Assembly (NCBI GenBank): GCA_910576935.1
Contig: CAJTKG010000018.1
Span: forward strand, 1 to 54,207
Direction: 5' to 3'
DNA: 54,207 bases
From: an uncultured Muribaculaceae bacterium
GTDB lineage: Bacteria; Bacteroidota; Bacteroidia; Bacteroidales; Muribaculaceae
Shown: in pieces, positions 32,448 through 41,756 of the stretch
Numbering within the stretch: position 1 is the stretch's first letter
Layout: every line of letters begins with the position of its first letter
Notes under the pieces: generated by a model
Databases searched by the model: none
The model's input: only the letters and a program-made list of their open reading frames with translations
Told to the model about the DNA's origin: nothing
Translations under genes and position numbers: made by a program

Positions 32448-33767
32448 TTAGTCGCGGCGGAAAATATCTCGGGTATAGACTTTCGACGCCACGTCGTCGA
32501 GGCACGCGTCGTAACGGTTGGCAACGATGGCGTGTGACATTTCTTTAAATTTGGCGAGATCATTGACAACCGGACTCCCGAAAAACGTCGTGCCATCTTC
32601 AAGCGTAGGCTCATAGATGATTACCTGCGCACCCTTGGCTTTGATGCGTTTCATCACCCCTTGTATTGACGACTGGCGGAAATTATCGGAGTTGGATTTC
32701 ATCGTCAGGCGATAAACACCGATCGTACAGGGATTCTGCTCCTTACCGCCAAAGCCGCTGTTGGCGCTGTAATCATACCAACCGGCCAGATTCAAGATCT
32801 GATCGGCAATGAAATCTTTGCGTGTGCGGTTTGACTCGACGATAGCAGTCATCATGTTCTGAGGCACTTCGGCATAATTGGCGAGTAGCTGCTTGGTGTC
32901 CTTGGGTAGACAATATCCGCCGTAACCGAACGAAGGATTGTTATAGTGCGAGCCGATGCGTGGGTCAAGCCCGACGCCCTCGATGATAGCCTGCGAGTCG
33001 AGACCCTTGACCTCGGCATATGTGTCGAGTTCGTTGAAATAGCTGACACGGAGAGCCAGATAGGTATTGGCGAAGAGCTTTACGGCCTCAGCTTCTTTCA
33101 TGCCCATATATAAAACGGGAATATTTTCCTTGACAGCACCTTGTTGGAGCAGAGCGGCAAACGTATGAGCGGCTTCGGTCAGTTTATCGATGTCGGTTAC
33201 AGCTTTGATGGCGGCATTCTCTTCGGCAAACTGCGGGCGGTCGATTATCTTGGGTATGCCTGCAATAATGCGCGACGGATAGAGATTGTCGTACAGAGCC
33301 TTGCTCTCGCGGAGGAATTCCGGGAAAAAGAGCAGATTGAACCGGCCGACACCTTTGGCGGCATACCTCACATAGAGATTACGGCAATAGCCCACCGGTA
33401 TCGTCGATTTGATCACAAGCACAGCGTCGGGGTTGACACTCAGCACTAGATCGATCACATCCTCAATGCAATGCGTGTCAAAAAAGTTCTTGACCGGATC
33501 ATAGTTGGTCGGCGCCGCAATGATCACAAAATCAGCATCACGATAAGCTGCGGCACCGTCAAGAGTAGCGGTAAGATCGAGATCCTTTTCAGCGAGATAC
33601 TTCTCAATATACTCATCCTGAATAGGAGATACACGGCGGTTGATTTTGTCGACCTTCTCGGGGATGACGTCGACAGCTGTCACATGATTGTGCTGTGCCA
33701 GTAAAGTCGCTATGCTGAGCCCGACATACCCCGTGCCGGCTACAGCGATATTATATCTTTTTTCCAT
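32448..33767 (-). CDS. ugd: UDP-glucose 6-dehydrogenase
   Basis: A 439-residue enzyme converting UDP-glucose to UDP-glucuronate with two NAD+. The N-terminal GTGYVG is at 11-16, PTNYDP at 86-91 binds the cofactor, and the catalytic cysteine is C286 in GYGGYCLPKDTKQL. NPCTIGVYRLTMKSNSDNFR is typical of the Bacteroidetes and enterobacterial Ugd group. It is the last gene of operon B, 4 bp after the UDP-glucuronate epimerase gene, and together they provide UDP-GlcA and UDP-GalA. It is clearly distinct from the WbpO-type enzyme in operon A. Confidence 0.92.
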   Translation of the reverse strand: MEKRYNIAVAGTGYVGLSIATLLAQHNHVTAVDVIPEKVDKINRRVSPIQDEYIEKYLAEKDLDLTATLDGAAAYRDADFVIIAAPTNYDPVKNFFDTHCIEDVIDLVLSVNPDAVLVIKSTIPVGYCRNLYVRYAAKGVGRFNLLFFPEFLRESKALYDNLYPSRIIAGIPKIIDRPQFAEENAAIKAVTDIDKLTEAAHTFAALLQQGAVKENIPVLYMGMKEAEAVKLFANTYLALRVSYFNELDTYAEVKGLDSQAIIEGVGLDPRIGSHYNNPSFGYGGYCLPKDTKQLLANYAEVPQNMMTAIVESNRTRKDFIADQILNLAGWYDYSANSGFGGKEQNPCTIGVYRLTMKSNSDNFRQSSIQGVMKRIKAKGAQVIIYEPTLEDGTTFFGSPVVNDLAKFKEMSHAIVANRYDACLDDVASKVYTRDIFRRD

Positions 33768-33771
33768 ACAT

Positions 33772-34824
33772 TCAAAGATTATAAAACTGTTTAAACCACG
33801 CTACTGTCCTGTCGATGCCATCCTGGAGCCGAGTGCAAGGCTTGAACCCCGTAGCTTCACCGAGAGCCGACGAATCGGCATACGTCTGATATACATCGCC
33901 GGGCTGCATCGGCAGAAAAACTTTAGCAGCCTCGCGACCGGTAGCCTTTTCGATACATTTGATATAGTCCATAAGTTTCGTAGGCTGCTGGTTGCCGATA
34001 TTATAGATGCGGTAGGGCGCAGGAGAAGTAGCCGGGTCGGGATGCGTCTCGTCCCAAACGGCGTTGCCCTCAGGAATCACGTCTACTATACGCACAACAC
34101 CCTCAACAATATCATCAATGTAAGTGAAATCGCGCAGCATATCGCCGTTGTTGAACACTTTGATAGGACGATCATGCAGAATAGCGTCGATAAACAGGAA
34201 CGGCGACATATCGGGACGTCCCCACGGACCATAGACAGTGAAGAATCGCAACCCCGTCGTCGGGATGTTATATAGTTTCGAGTATGCGTGAGCCATTAAC
34301 TCATTGCTCTTTTTTGTTGCCGCGTAAAGACTCACGGGGTGAGCTATGCCGTCGTGTTCAGAGAAAGGCACCTTGCCATTTAGACCATAGACACTTGACG
34401 ACGAAGCATACACCAGATGTTTGATTCCATTGTGCCGACACCCCTCGAGGATATTTATGAACCCGTCGACATTACTCGCGATATAGGCCTGCGGATTGGT
34501 TATCGAATAACGCACACCCGCCTGAGCCGCCAGATTGACGACAATGTCGAATCTACCGTTGGCAAAGAGCATCTGCATCGCCTGCGTATCCTCGAGATTC
34601 ATGCGTATAAAGCTGAATCGATCCAGCGTCCGGCTCGTCGTAGCCTTATACCAGTCCACATCCACTTTGTTGATGCCGAGACCTTTAAGACGGCCATATT
34701 TCAGTTCCGGATCATAATAATCGTTAATATTGTCAAGACCGACAACCGTATCACCTTTGTCAAGAAGCCTTCGGCAAACAGCGCTGCCGATAAATCCCGC
34801 AGCACCGGTTACTAATACTTTCAT
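33772..34824 (-). CDS. UDP-glucuronate 4-epimerase
   Basis: A 350-residue extended SDR. GAAGFIGS at 7-14, SSSSVYG at 141-147 and YAATK with Y167 and K171 make up the catalytic set. DNINDYYDPELKYGRL is the signature of the CapI/GAE group that converts UDP-glucuronate to UDP-galacturonate. It lies directly before ugd, which makes its substrate, so a galacturonate or glucuronate residue in capsule B is likely. Confidence 0.9.
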   Translation of the reverse strand: MKVLVTGAAGFIGSAVCRRLLDKGDTVVGLDNINDYYDPELKYGRLKGLGINKVDVDWYKATTSRTLDRFSFIRMNLEDTQAMQMLFANGRFDIVVNLAAQAGVRYSITNPQAYIASNVDGFINILEGCRHNGIKHLVYASSSSVYGLNGKVPFSEHDGIAHPVSLYAATKKSNELMAHAYSKLYNIPTTGLRFFTVYGPWGRPDMSPFLFIDAILHDRPIKVFNNGDMLRDFTYIDDIVEGVVRIVDVIPEGNAVWDETHPDPATSPAPYRIYNIGNQQPTKLMDYIKCIEKATGREAAKVFLPMQPGDVYQTYADSSALGEATGFKPCTRLQDGIDRTVAWFKQFYNL

Positions 34825-34836
34825 TATATAGAATAT

Positions 34837-35226
34837 TTAAAATTGAATGTCTTCAGCTTGCAGTGGCATATAAGGGCCGTCCTTCACCTCAAAAATAGTT
34901 GACGGCTCTATTACTTCAACTCCGTGCCATTGCCCTTTGGGAATCTGCACCCCATAATTGCCGATAGTCGGGTCAAGTAAGAATCGTTCGGTTTGTTCGC
35001 CAAGGTTGTTGTAAAATATAACAAACATTTTCCCTCTAAGCATCACGTATGTTTCAGCCGTATGCATATGCCGGTGAACAGGCAGAGGTGTTCCAGGCAA
35101 CAGCACATTCAGAAGTCGCTGGGCTTTTGCATCGAGACTGTCATGAAGATTATAGTTCATCCGCAGACGTGGACTTGCCTCAGCCTCAGCACTGATCTTA
35201 TCAAGTAGAATATCGTCAATAATCAT
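34837..35226 (-). CDS. WbuC-family cupin
   Basis: A 129-residue single-domain cupin with the metal-binding first motif PVHRHMHTAETYVML and second motif PKGQWHGVEV. WbuC-family proteins occur in many O-antigen and capsule loci; their exact reaction is not established. ATGA overlap couples it to the ATP-grasp gene. A second, divergent member is at 48018-48419, so operon B carries two. Confidence 0.8.
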   Translation of the reverse strand: MIIDDILLDKISAEAEASPRLRMNYNLHDSLDAKAQRLLNVLLPGTPLPVHRHMHTAETYVMLRGKMFVIFYNNLGEQTERFLLDPTIGNYGVQIPKGQWHGVEVIEPSTIFEVKDGPYMPLQAEDIQF

Positions 35227-36287
35227 AGTGCGATTTTACCTTTTGCGTTGTAAATAATATCATCATATTTCCTCATTAACATGGTGCCATACTGTATATT
35301 TATTTCAGGCATTTGTTCTCCGAGTATTTGCTTAATACGAAGATACGGCAGGTTGAGGCCTGCACCGGCGTATAGTATTATGGTTGCTGTTACACGTGGA
35401 TTTAAGTCTGTTAACCAAGGATTGTCTTCATCATCAAGCATAAAATCAAAACCGATATTACCGTCAAGCTTTAATTCTTTCACTATGGTCCGGCATAAAT
35501 TATATGCGTCTTCTTTTTTCTCCACAATACTTGTCTGTGCGATACTTAAAGAACTTGTTGTATTCCTACGTCCGGCAATATACAAAGTTTTACCATTATT
35601 GGCGAGTAGGTCTACCGTATATTCAACTCCCGGCAAAAATTCCATAGCCATTAAATCAGGAAAAGGTATACATCCATCAATTATTTTACACATTTCTTCC
35701 AATGTGACATACATTGATGATGGCTTCTGGTGCATAAAAATATCCGAGCGGGAAAGATCTGATTTTATTATGCGGACACCTCTGCTACCACTGTTTTCCG
35801 TCATCTTGACTACTATAGGTGTATGTGGATATCCTAATTCACGTATTCTGTCTTTGAGCGTTGTGCTTGAATCTATATGGAAATACATCGGCACTTTAAG
35901 TCCGAGTTTATTCATAAACTCGTAAAGTTTAAATTTATTGTTTGCGATCTGAAGGACTTTGGAGTCAGACATTGAAACCTTAACGCCCAGTTTGTCAAAT
36001 TCATCAATTCTTGATGCGATGTATGGCAACTCCATTGATATGTGGGGAAAGAAAATGTCGACATTTTCGCGCTTACATATTTCAAGAAGCCTATCTACAT
36101 ACTCCGAGTCGGTGTATGCAGGAACTTGATAATATTTGTCAACCAAAAGTTCCATACCGGTTTTATCGTCGTTTAAGTCAACGCCTATAATTCGGATATT
36201 ACGTTCTTTGTTGGCTTTTAGACATCGAAAAAAACCGGGCATAAAGAATGCTCCACAAGCTGAACTTAATATGGTTAAATCTTTCAT
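35223..36287 (-). CDS. ATP-grasp carboxylate-amine/thiol ligase-like protein
   Basis: A 354-residue protein of the carbamoyl-phosphate-synthase-like ATP-grasp group. A pre-ATP-grasp domain (about 1-105) is followed by IVVKMTENSGSRGVRII (nucleotide-binding strand and loop), AMEFLPGVEYTVDLL, and the metal-binding end GFDFMLDDEDNPWLTDLNPR. Such enzymes activate a carboxylate with ATP and join it to an amine. Between a PLP decarboxylase and uronate-forming genes, it could attach an amine to a uronic acid carboxylate; this is inference. The stop overlaps the cupin start. Confidence 0.78.
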   Translation of the reverse strand: MKDLTILSSACGAFFMPGFFRCLKANKERNIRIIGVDLNDDKTGMELLVDKYYQVPAYTDSEYVDRLLEICKRENVDIFFPHISMELPYIASRIDEFDKLGVKVSMSDSKVLQIANNKFKLYEFMNKLGLKVPMYFHIDSSTTLKDRIRELGYPHTPIVVKMTENSGSRGVRIIKSDLSRSDIFMHQKPSSMYVTLEEMCKIIDGCIPFPDLMAMEFLPGVEYTVDLLANNGKTLYIAGRRNTTSSLSIAQTSIVEKKEDAYNLCRTIVKELKLDGNIGFDFMLDDEDNPWLTDLNPRVTATIILYAGAGLNLPYLRIKQILGEQMPEINIQYGTMLMRKYDDIIYNAKGKIAL

Positions 36288-36298
36288 TTTTAAATTGT

Positions 36299-37522
36299 TT
36301 AGAATTCAAAGCAGAATTTTGAAAATACATCGTCAAATGTCTCGGCTCTCATGATTTGCTTTACCGAACCATTTTGTCTTATAGCAAACATCGCACTTTG
36401 AGGTTTTATGAATTGAGGTTTTGATACGATAGAATAACCGCCGACATTATTGAATATTAGAGTATCACCTGCTGCGACCGATCCATCAAAGCCCGGATAC
36501 ATCAGATCTTGTTCCAAACAAGTAAATCCCATTATATCAAGATTTGTATATGGTTGCTGTTTTTTGCCGCAGGGAATGATTTCGACGGGCAGTTTCTTCA
36601 TTGTGCAGATTTCGCCGAGATTATGATAATCGCCGTCCATATTTGCCAAATGTCTGCCTCTGACATCTTTGATACTTAGGATCTTTGACACAAATGACAT
36701 ATACCTCGCGACAACTGTTGTTCCCGGTTCTGTGAAAAGGATAGGCTTACGTTCAGAATTCTTATAACGGGCGGCAAATGGTTTCACCACAACCTCGGCA
36801 TAGTCTTTATAACCGGGGACTGTATCTCCGCCGAATTGCTCTTTTAGGAAATCAGGCATATCGGCAAACATACCGCTACCCAAGCTGATATATTCGGGTG
36901 TGCCGTCGATATATTTATCGGCGATTTCAATCATTGTCTTAACCCGTTTTGTCCACGCTTCCAGACCTCTGTGCCTGCTTATGTGGCAATGGAGACCGAT
37001 CAGTTTCAGATTGGGTGTCGAATTGATTATATCCACGGCTTTCTGCAACTCATCCCCGTCGGGCGAGAGACCGAATCGACTTATGAAGTTGTCGCCAAGA
37101 TACATATTGATACGTAATCCACAGGTATATGACTTACCCGTATGGGCTTTGCAATATTCGGAAATTTGTTTTGTCTCGTCGATAGAGTCGATATTCAGGA
37201 TACCGCCATTCTCAAGATGCTCATACATGGCATCTCCTTTCGATGGCCCATTGTAAACGATCTGACTGTTTTCGTATCCCAGCTTTTTGGCGAGGTGATA
37301 CTCAAGATCGCTTACAACCTCGGCGTATCCGCCAAGTGATTTTACCAGATTGCAGATAAAAGGGGTGTAATTGGTCTTATATGAATAAGAAATCTGATAA
37401 TTAGGATAAATATCTTTAAAAGTACGGTTTAATTCATTATAGTTTTCTACAAAGCCCTTTTCGTCAAAAATATAAAAAGGAGTACCATGTTTATTTATCA
37501 GATCTTTAATGACGTGGTTCAT
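36299..37522 (-). CDS. Fold-III PLP decarboxylase (LysA/ornithine decarboxylase-like)
   Basis: A 407-residue alanine-racemase-fold decarboxylase. The PLP lysine is K49 in SYSYKTNY, substrate and cofactor contacts include GLHCHISRHRG (about 176-186), ISLGSGMF, and the partner-subunit loop GFTCLEQD with C335 and D339. The family decarboxylates D-centre or L-amino acids such as diaminopimelate, ornithine or carboxyspermidine. It is not next to lysine biosynthesis genes but to an ATP-grasp gene 11 bp downstream, so a capsule-specific amino compound is likely. Housekeeping LysA is the alternative. Confidence 0.8.
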   Translation of the reverse strand: MNHVIKDLINKHGTPFYIFDEKGFVENYNELNRTFKDIYPNYQISYSYKTNYTPFICNLVKSLGGYAEVVSDLEYHLAKKLGYENSQIVYNGPSKGDAMYEHLENGGILNIDSIDETKQISEYCKAHTGKSYTCGLRINMYLGDNFISRFGLSPDGDELQKAVDIINSTPNLKLIGLHCHISRHRGLEAWTKRVKTMIEIADKYIDGTPEYISLGSGMFADMPDFLKEQFGGDTVPGYKDYAEVVVKPFAARYKNSERKPILFTEPGTTVVARYMSFVSKILSIKDVRGRHLANMDGDYHNLGEICTMKKLPVEIIPCGKKQQPYTNLDIMGFTCLEQDLMYPGFDGSVAAGDTLIFNNVGGYSIVSKPQFIKPQSAMFAIRQNGSVKQIMRAETFDDVFSKFCFEF

Positions 37523-37531
37523 AGTGGTTAT

Positions 37532-38164
37532 TTATTTGTTTTCAAACATGTCCTTGCGATACACATTCAGATGGGGGCGTTCACAAGTGCCATAATCAGA
37601 CTCCACCCTCATGAACAATATCTTGAAGGTGGTAAGTATGACTTTGACGTCCAATAAGAAAGATATATTATCTACATAGTCACATTCATATTTGAATTGC
37701 TCTTCATATGATGTTACTGTTTTGCCACTCAGACTGTCAGGCGGGATGAGGCCGCCTCTGACATTGTGGCGCTTGCGTTCTTCGGGGAGAAAATAAGGGT
37801 CGTAGTAGACCGGCATAGGTCTCGGACCGACAAACGACATCTTACCTGTGAGGATCGACCATAACTCAGGCAATTCATCCAGTGAACTGTTACGCAGAAG
37901 GATGCCAGCTTTTGTCAGTCGCTGGCTCTCAGGCAGTAATTTGCCGTCAGGGCTTTTTTTATCGGTCATTGACCTGAACTTATATAGCTTAAAAGGCTGG
38001 GCGCCTTTACCTATGCGCTCCTGCCCGAACAATACCGGACGCCCCATGCTTATTGCGACATAGACTGCAATGATAAGATATATAGGCAAAAGCACGAGCA
38101 TTGCAGTCGCAGAGAGAACGATGTCGAGTAACCGTTTGAAAAACTTGCGATACATATTGTTCAA
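37532..38164 (-). CDS. Initiating undecaprenyl-phosphate sugar-1-phosphate transferase (operon B)
   Basis: A 210-residue monotopic phosphoglycosyltransferase with an N-terminal membrane segment (about 10-36), LFGQERIGKGAQPFKLYKFR, LDELPELWSILTGKMSFVGP and the RP that completes the conserved block. It starts repeat unit B on undecaprenyl phosphate. It is less similar to the operon A transferase than expected for a recent copy, suggesting a different first sugar. Directly adjacent (no gap) to the deacetylase gene. Confidence 0.87.
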   Translation of the reverse strand: MNNMYRKFFKRLLDIVLSATAMLVLLPIYLIIAVYVAISMGRPVLFGQERIGKGAQPFKLYKFRSMTDKKSPDGKLLPESQRLTKAGILLRNSSLDELPELWSILTGKMSFVGPRPMPVYYDPYFLPEERKRHNVRGGLIPPDSLSGKTVTSYEEQFKYECDYVDNISFLLDVKVILTTFKILFMRVESDYGTCERPHLNVYRKDMFENK

Positions 38165-38842
38165 TTATTCAGCCCTTAATACGATTTCAAAACTTTCGCT
38201 GTAATCTTGTCCCCATTGTCCGCCGCGCATTGCAGCTAGCCCCATGATGTATTCACCGCTACGCGGATGTGGGTATGGGCGCATAACACCGCGATACATG
38301 CTTAAAGCCTTGATCTTGGCGTCGACGGCATCTTTGCCGACTTCTACATAGCAATTGGGCCTGAAAAGATTCATTGCGTTGTTTATCGCCCATTCACTAC
38401 AGGAGGGAACTTCCATATACCAGAATTCTTTAATTCGTTTGACTTCGGGACGGCGTTGAAATAATCTTATCGCCTCCTGACATGCCATCGAAGTCTGCAA
38501 ATGGTCGTTGTTGGTGTCAGCCGGATGATGTGTGATGACGATGTCGGGCTCGCTGCCCTTAATGGCCGATTCGATAAATTGCACCAGCTTAAGATGTGGC
38601 ACAGTGTTCATCTCGATATTGGGAAACGTAGCTTCATATTTCTTGCCGATACCAAGAAACTTTGCCGACATGTTGAGATCTTCATCCAGTTCTTCATCCT
38701 CCGGGCGGAAAGCTCTGGCTTTTGCCTCCGTACACATAATAGCAACATCTACAGCGTCACCGTTGTGTGTCCATTTATAAATAGAAGCTCCGGCGCCTAA
38801 AACCTCATCGTCGGGATGGGCTACAACAAGAAGATATTTCAT
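38165..38842 (-). CDS. PIG-L/LmbE-family N-deacetylase
   Basis: A 225-residue zinc deacetylase. The zinc motif AHPDDE occupies residues 8-13, and THHPADTNNDH at 104-114 supplies the remaining ligands and catalytic residues. The family removes an acetyl group from N-acetylglucosaminyl compounds. Next to the initiating transferase it could free an amine on a repeat-unit sugar. A free amine would also be a possible partner for the ATP-grasp ligase downstream; this is inference. Confidence 0.83.
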   Translation of the reverse strand: MKYLLVVAHPDDEVLGAGASIYKWTHNGDAVDVAIMCTEAKARAFRPEDEELDEDLNMSAKFLGIGKKYEATFPNIEMNTVPHLKLVQFIESAIKGSEPDIVITHHPADTNNDHLQTSMACQEAIRLFQRRPEVKRIKEFWYMEVPSCSEWAINNAMNLFRPNCYVEVGKDAVDAKIKALSMYRGVMRPYPHPRSGEYIMGLAAMRGGQWGQDYSESFEIVLRAE

Positions 38843-38850
38843 TTCAAATA

Positions 38851-39954
38851 TTAGCGTTGTTTTAAAATTCGATTGATTTCCTCTAAATATGTACTTGTTA
38901 CGATATTTCTATCAAATTGACGTTCAATTTTTTTGCGGGCTTCCACACCCATGGCTGCTTTTTCGTCATGGCTGAGCGCAAGAAATTTCTCGACAGCGGC
39001 GACCATTGACCTTACGTCTTGAACATTAAATAGAAAGCCGGTCTTGCCATCCTCTATCCCGTCGGCGACTCCCGGGATGTCAGAACCAAGACACGGGCGT
39101 CCGCAGGCACTATGTTCCAGAACAACATTGGTCATACCCTCATAATAACTGGGATGAATTACAGCATGACATGCTTCGATATAGGGTTTCATATCCATCT
39201 TTATTCCCCCATAAACAACATCACCGGCGACTTCTGCTTCTTGGACTCGTTTGCGATAATTGTCATCATCGAAATCACCATACAGCACAAATTTGACATT
39301 TTTATGTAGTTTGCGGATAATATGAGCGCATTCCAATAATTCGTCTATGCCCTTTATCTTGACAATACGGGCAACATAATTGAATACAATGACATCATCG
39401 TTTTGTGGATACTCTTTGTATGCAAAGTCGCTCAGATTTACACCCGATCCCGGGATGTCGCGGTAATGAGCCTTATTGTTTATGATGCGGTTGAGTGTGT
39501 CACGCTCATACTTATTTTGGTACATCAGACAGTCGGCATAAGCATAACTAAGTATATAGAGCGTTTTTAACACAAACCATATAAAGCGGTTGAAATCCGA
39601 CTCCCGGTACATGCCGGCATTGTTTACAATATAGGGAGTTCCAGTCATCCGGCTGGCTATGCCACCATATGTCGAACTTTTTGTCGTATAAGTGAGGACA
39701 ATGTCGGGCTTTTCTTTTTTTATGACCTTATAGTATCGATATGTCAGTTTAAGATCGGCCAAAATGCTTGTGCCGCGTCGTTGTAGATCAAGATCAATGA
39801 AGCGACATCCCCTTTCTGTAAAAAAATCGATTTTTTTACCATAAGGGCATACTAAAACCACCTCATGGCCTAATTCATGGAGCTTTAAGATCAACTCACT
39901 GCGGAAATTGTAAAAATTATTGTCTTTAGGAGATAACAAAAGTATTTTACTCAT
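38851..39954 (-). CDS. GT4-family glycosyltransferase
   Basis: A 367-residue GT-B enzyme beginning MSKILLLSPKDNNFYNFRSE, a start typical of the WcfI/CapM-like branch that follows initiating transferases. NYVARIVKIKGIDELLECA opens the donor domain and HPSYYEGMTNVVLEHSA holds an intact EX7E. Its position just before the deacetylase and initiating transferase suggests it adds the second sugar. Confidence 0.85.
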   Translation of the reverse strand: MSKILLLSPKDNNFYNFRSELILKLHELGHEVVLVCPYGKKIDFFTERGCRFIDLDLQRRGTSILADLKLTYRYYKVIKKEKPDIVLTYTTKSSTYGGIASRMTGTPYIVNNAGMYRESDFNRFIWFVLKTLYILSYAYADCLMYQNKYERDTLNRIINNKAHYRDIPGSGVNLSDFAYKEYPQNDDVIVFNYVARIVKIKGIDELLECAHIIRKLHKNVKFVLYGDFDDDNYRKRVQEAEVAGDVVYGGIKMDMKPYIEACHAVIHPSYYEGMTNVVLEHSACGRPCLGSDIPGVADGIEDGKTGFLFNVQDVRSMVAAVEKFLALSHDEKAAMGVEARKKIERQFDRNIVTSTYLEEINRILKQR

Positions 39955-40012
39955 AGTCTATTATGATTGGTGTGTGGCGAATGGAACTATTGTCAATAAA
40001 TAAGTAGGAGAT

Positions 40013-40564
40013 TTAACGGACAAGTGTTTCTCGTTTTTGTATGATGGTTGTTCCTGACGGAAAATGTCCTTTAATGATAGATCCTGCAGCTATAAGGCAA
40101 TTGTCGCCTATTGTTGAGCCTCGAAGAATAATAGATCCGGCGCCAATCCAGCAATTGCTTCCTATTTTTATGGGGGCGGTTTTGTATTTGTTACGCTTAA
40201 CTCCCTCTTGGACGTTAAAAAAGTGATCATGGTCATAAATGCAGACATTTGGCCCTATTATGGTATTATTCCCGACGTAAATATTGTCATGACAGATAAT
40301 CATGTTATTTCGGTTTATACCAACCATATCTCCTAAAACAAGTAAACCTCCGCTGGTTGAACTTATATAACAGTCAGAGTTAATGAGTATACCTTTGCCT
40401 AGATGTATTCTGCTGTTTGAGTCTGCGATTATATTTACTCGTGGTTTTAGACGCGTTAACAGATGGTATTTAACATGCCCTAGTGTTATGCTTCTTGCAT
40501 ATAAAAGTTTAATGTTGGCTCGAATAATGGCGATAAAATCTATTAATGATTTTTGAACATTCAT
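40013..40564 (-). CDS. Hexapeptide-repeat acetyltransferase
   Basis: A 183-residue LbH acetyltransferase. Hexapeptide repeats run from about residue 45 to 170 (IHLGKGILINSDCYISS, GNNTIIGPNVCIYDHDHFF and IGAGSIILRGSTIGDNCLIA). The histidine pair in YDHDHFF is the probable catalytic site. It resembles transferases acting on capsule sugars. A 48-bp AT-rich gap separates it from the gene before it. Confidence 0.8.
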   Translation of the reverse strand: MNVQKSLIDFIAIIRANIKLLYARSITLGHVKYHLLTRLKPRVNIIADSNSRIHLGKGILINSDCYISSTSGGLLVLGDMVGINRNNMIICHDNIYVGNNTIIGPNVCIYDHDHFFNVQEGVKRNKYKTAPIKIGSNCWIGAGSIILRGSTIGDNCLIAAGSIIKGHFPSGTTIIQKRETLVR

Positions 40565-40613
40565 TATAAAGTTATATATAACAAGATTGTTGAAATTGCT
40601 CGATCTTAATATG

Positions 40614-41756
40614 CTAAGACATTGGATCTAAATGGTATAGCGCATTGTATATTTTTTCGGCTTCTTTTTCGGAATTAAAATATTTATTCGCAGCTTCTTT
40701 TCCTTTAGCTCCGATTTCGGCAGCTTGATCATAATTATCAATGGTCCAAAGAAGTTTATTGGCGAAATCTTCTACGTCATCAGGAGATGCTAAAATACAA
40801 TTGATCTTGTCTTCCAAATAGCATTCTACAGCACCGACATTTGTTAGAACTATTGGGCGCTCGGTCATCAAATATTCTCCGATTTTTGTCGCAAACCCAT
40901 ATTTTGATTGAGTATTATCAGGACGAGCCAAAGCAAGTATGCTTGCAGATTTTAACATCGAAGGCATCTTGTCGGGTGATACAGCGCCTGCAAAAATTAC
41001 GTTGTCATTGAGGTTTAACTCAGCGACTAAAGATTTCAGAGCAATCTCTGTATCGCTATCTTTAAATGGGCCGATCAAATGCAATTTATATTCTGGATGA
41101 TGTGAAATGACTATTGCAAATGCCTTTATCAGAATAGATACGCCGTCTTTATATTCAGACAGAATACCACAATACGAAATTGTTTTAGTTAAAGTTATAT
41201 CTGCAAGGTTATCAAATCGATGACTGTCAACTATCATATTGAGGATAAATGTCTTTTCGGGCTTGGCACCGAATTCGTTGATATACTTTTCGCGTAAAAC
41301 AGGGGTAATCAGAAATAAACCGTCAAGTTTGGGAATAGCTCTGATATATAATTTATATAAGAATTTGCCGACAATACCACCTAATTTGCCGATCACTTCA
41401 GGATTTTCTGTGTATTCATGGAAAAGCTGTATTCCTTTTTTTAGTCGTAGAAAGTGAACGCAGTTGAGTAGTGAATATACATAGACAGGAATTTCAGGAG
41501 TCATCAATTTATAAAACAACCGCATTGAGCGTATTGTATTGAAATATTTATTCTTTGATTGAGCTCCTTCCCAAAGATATCTGAAATTTAATTTATCTGT
41601 ATAACGATCGCATTTTACTCCGCCTTTGAATGGGAAAAGGTAGAAATAAGTGACTTGCACTCCTTTTTTTTGCAGAGCGAGTCCGTAAGCGAGCAGTCGG
41701 TTAGTGGCTGCCGCCGTTGGATTATAGCAGCTATCTAAAATATAAAGTTCTTTCAT
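40614..41756 (-). CDS. GT4-family glycosyltransferase
   Basis: A 380-residue GT-B enzyme. ILDSCYNPTAAATNRLLAYG is the N-terminal loop, TISYCGILSEYKDGVSILI opens the donor domain, and SKYGFATKIGEYLMTERPIV is the C-terminal active-site region, typical of the branch without a strict EX7E. It shares one base with the upstream acetyltransferase gene. Acceptor and donor are unknown. Confidence 0.78.
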   Translation of the reverse strand: MKELYILDSCYNPTAAATNRLLAYGLALQKKGVQVTYFYLFPFKGGVKCDRYTDKLNFRYLWEGAQSKNKYFNTIRSMRLFYKLMTPEIPVYVYSLLNCVHFLRLKKGIQLFHEYTENPEVIGKLGGIVGKFLYKLYIRAIPKLDGLFLITPVLREKYINEFGAKPEKTFILNMIVDSHRFDNLADITLTKTISYCGILSEYKDGVSILIKAFAIVISHHPEYKLHLIGPFKDSDTEIALKSLVAELNLNDNVIFAGAVSPDKMPSMLKSASILALARPDNTQSKYGFATKIGEYLMTERPIVLTNVGAVECYLEDKINCILASPDDVEDFANKLLWTIDNYDQAAEIGAKGKEAANKYFNSEKEAEKIYNALYHLDPMS

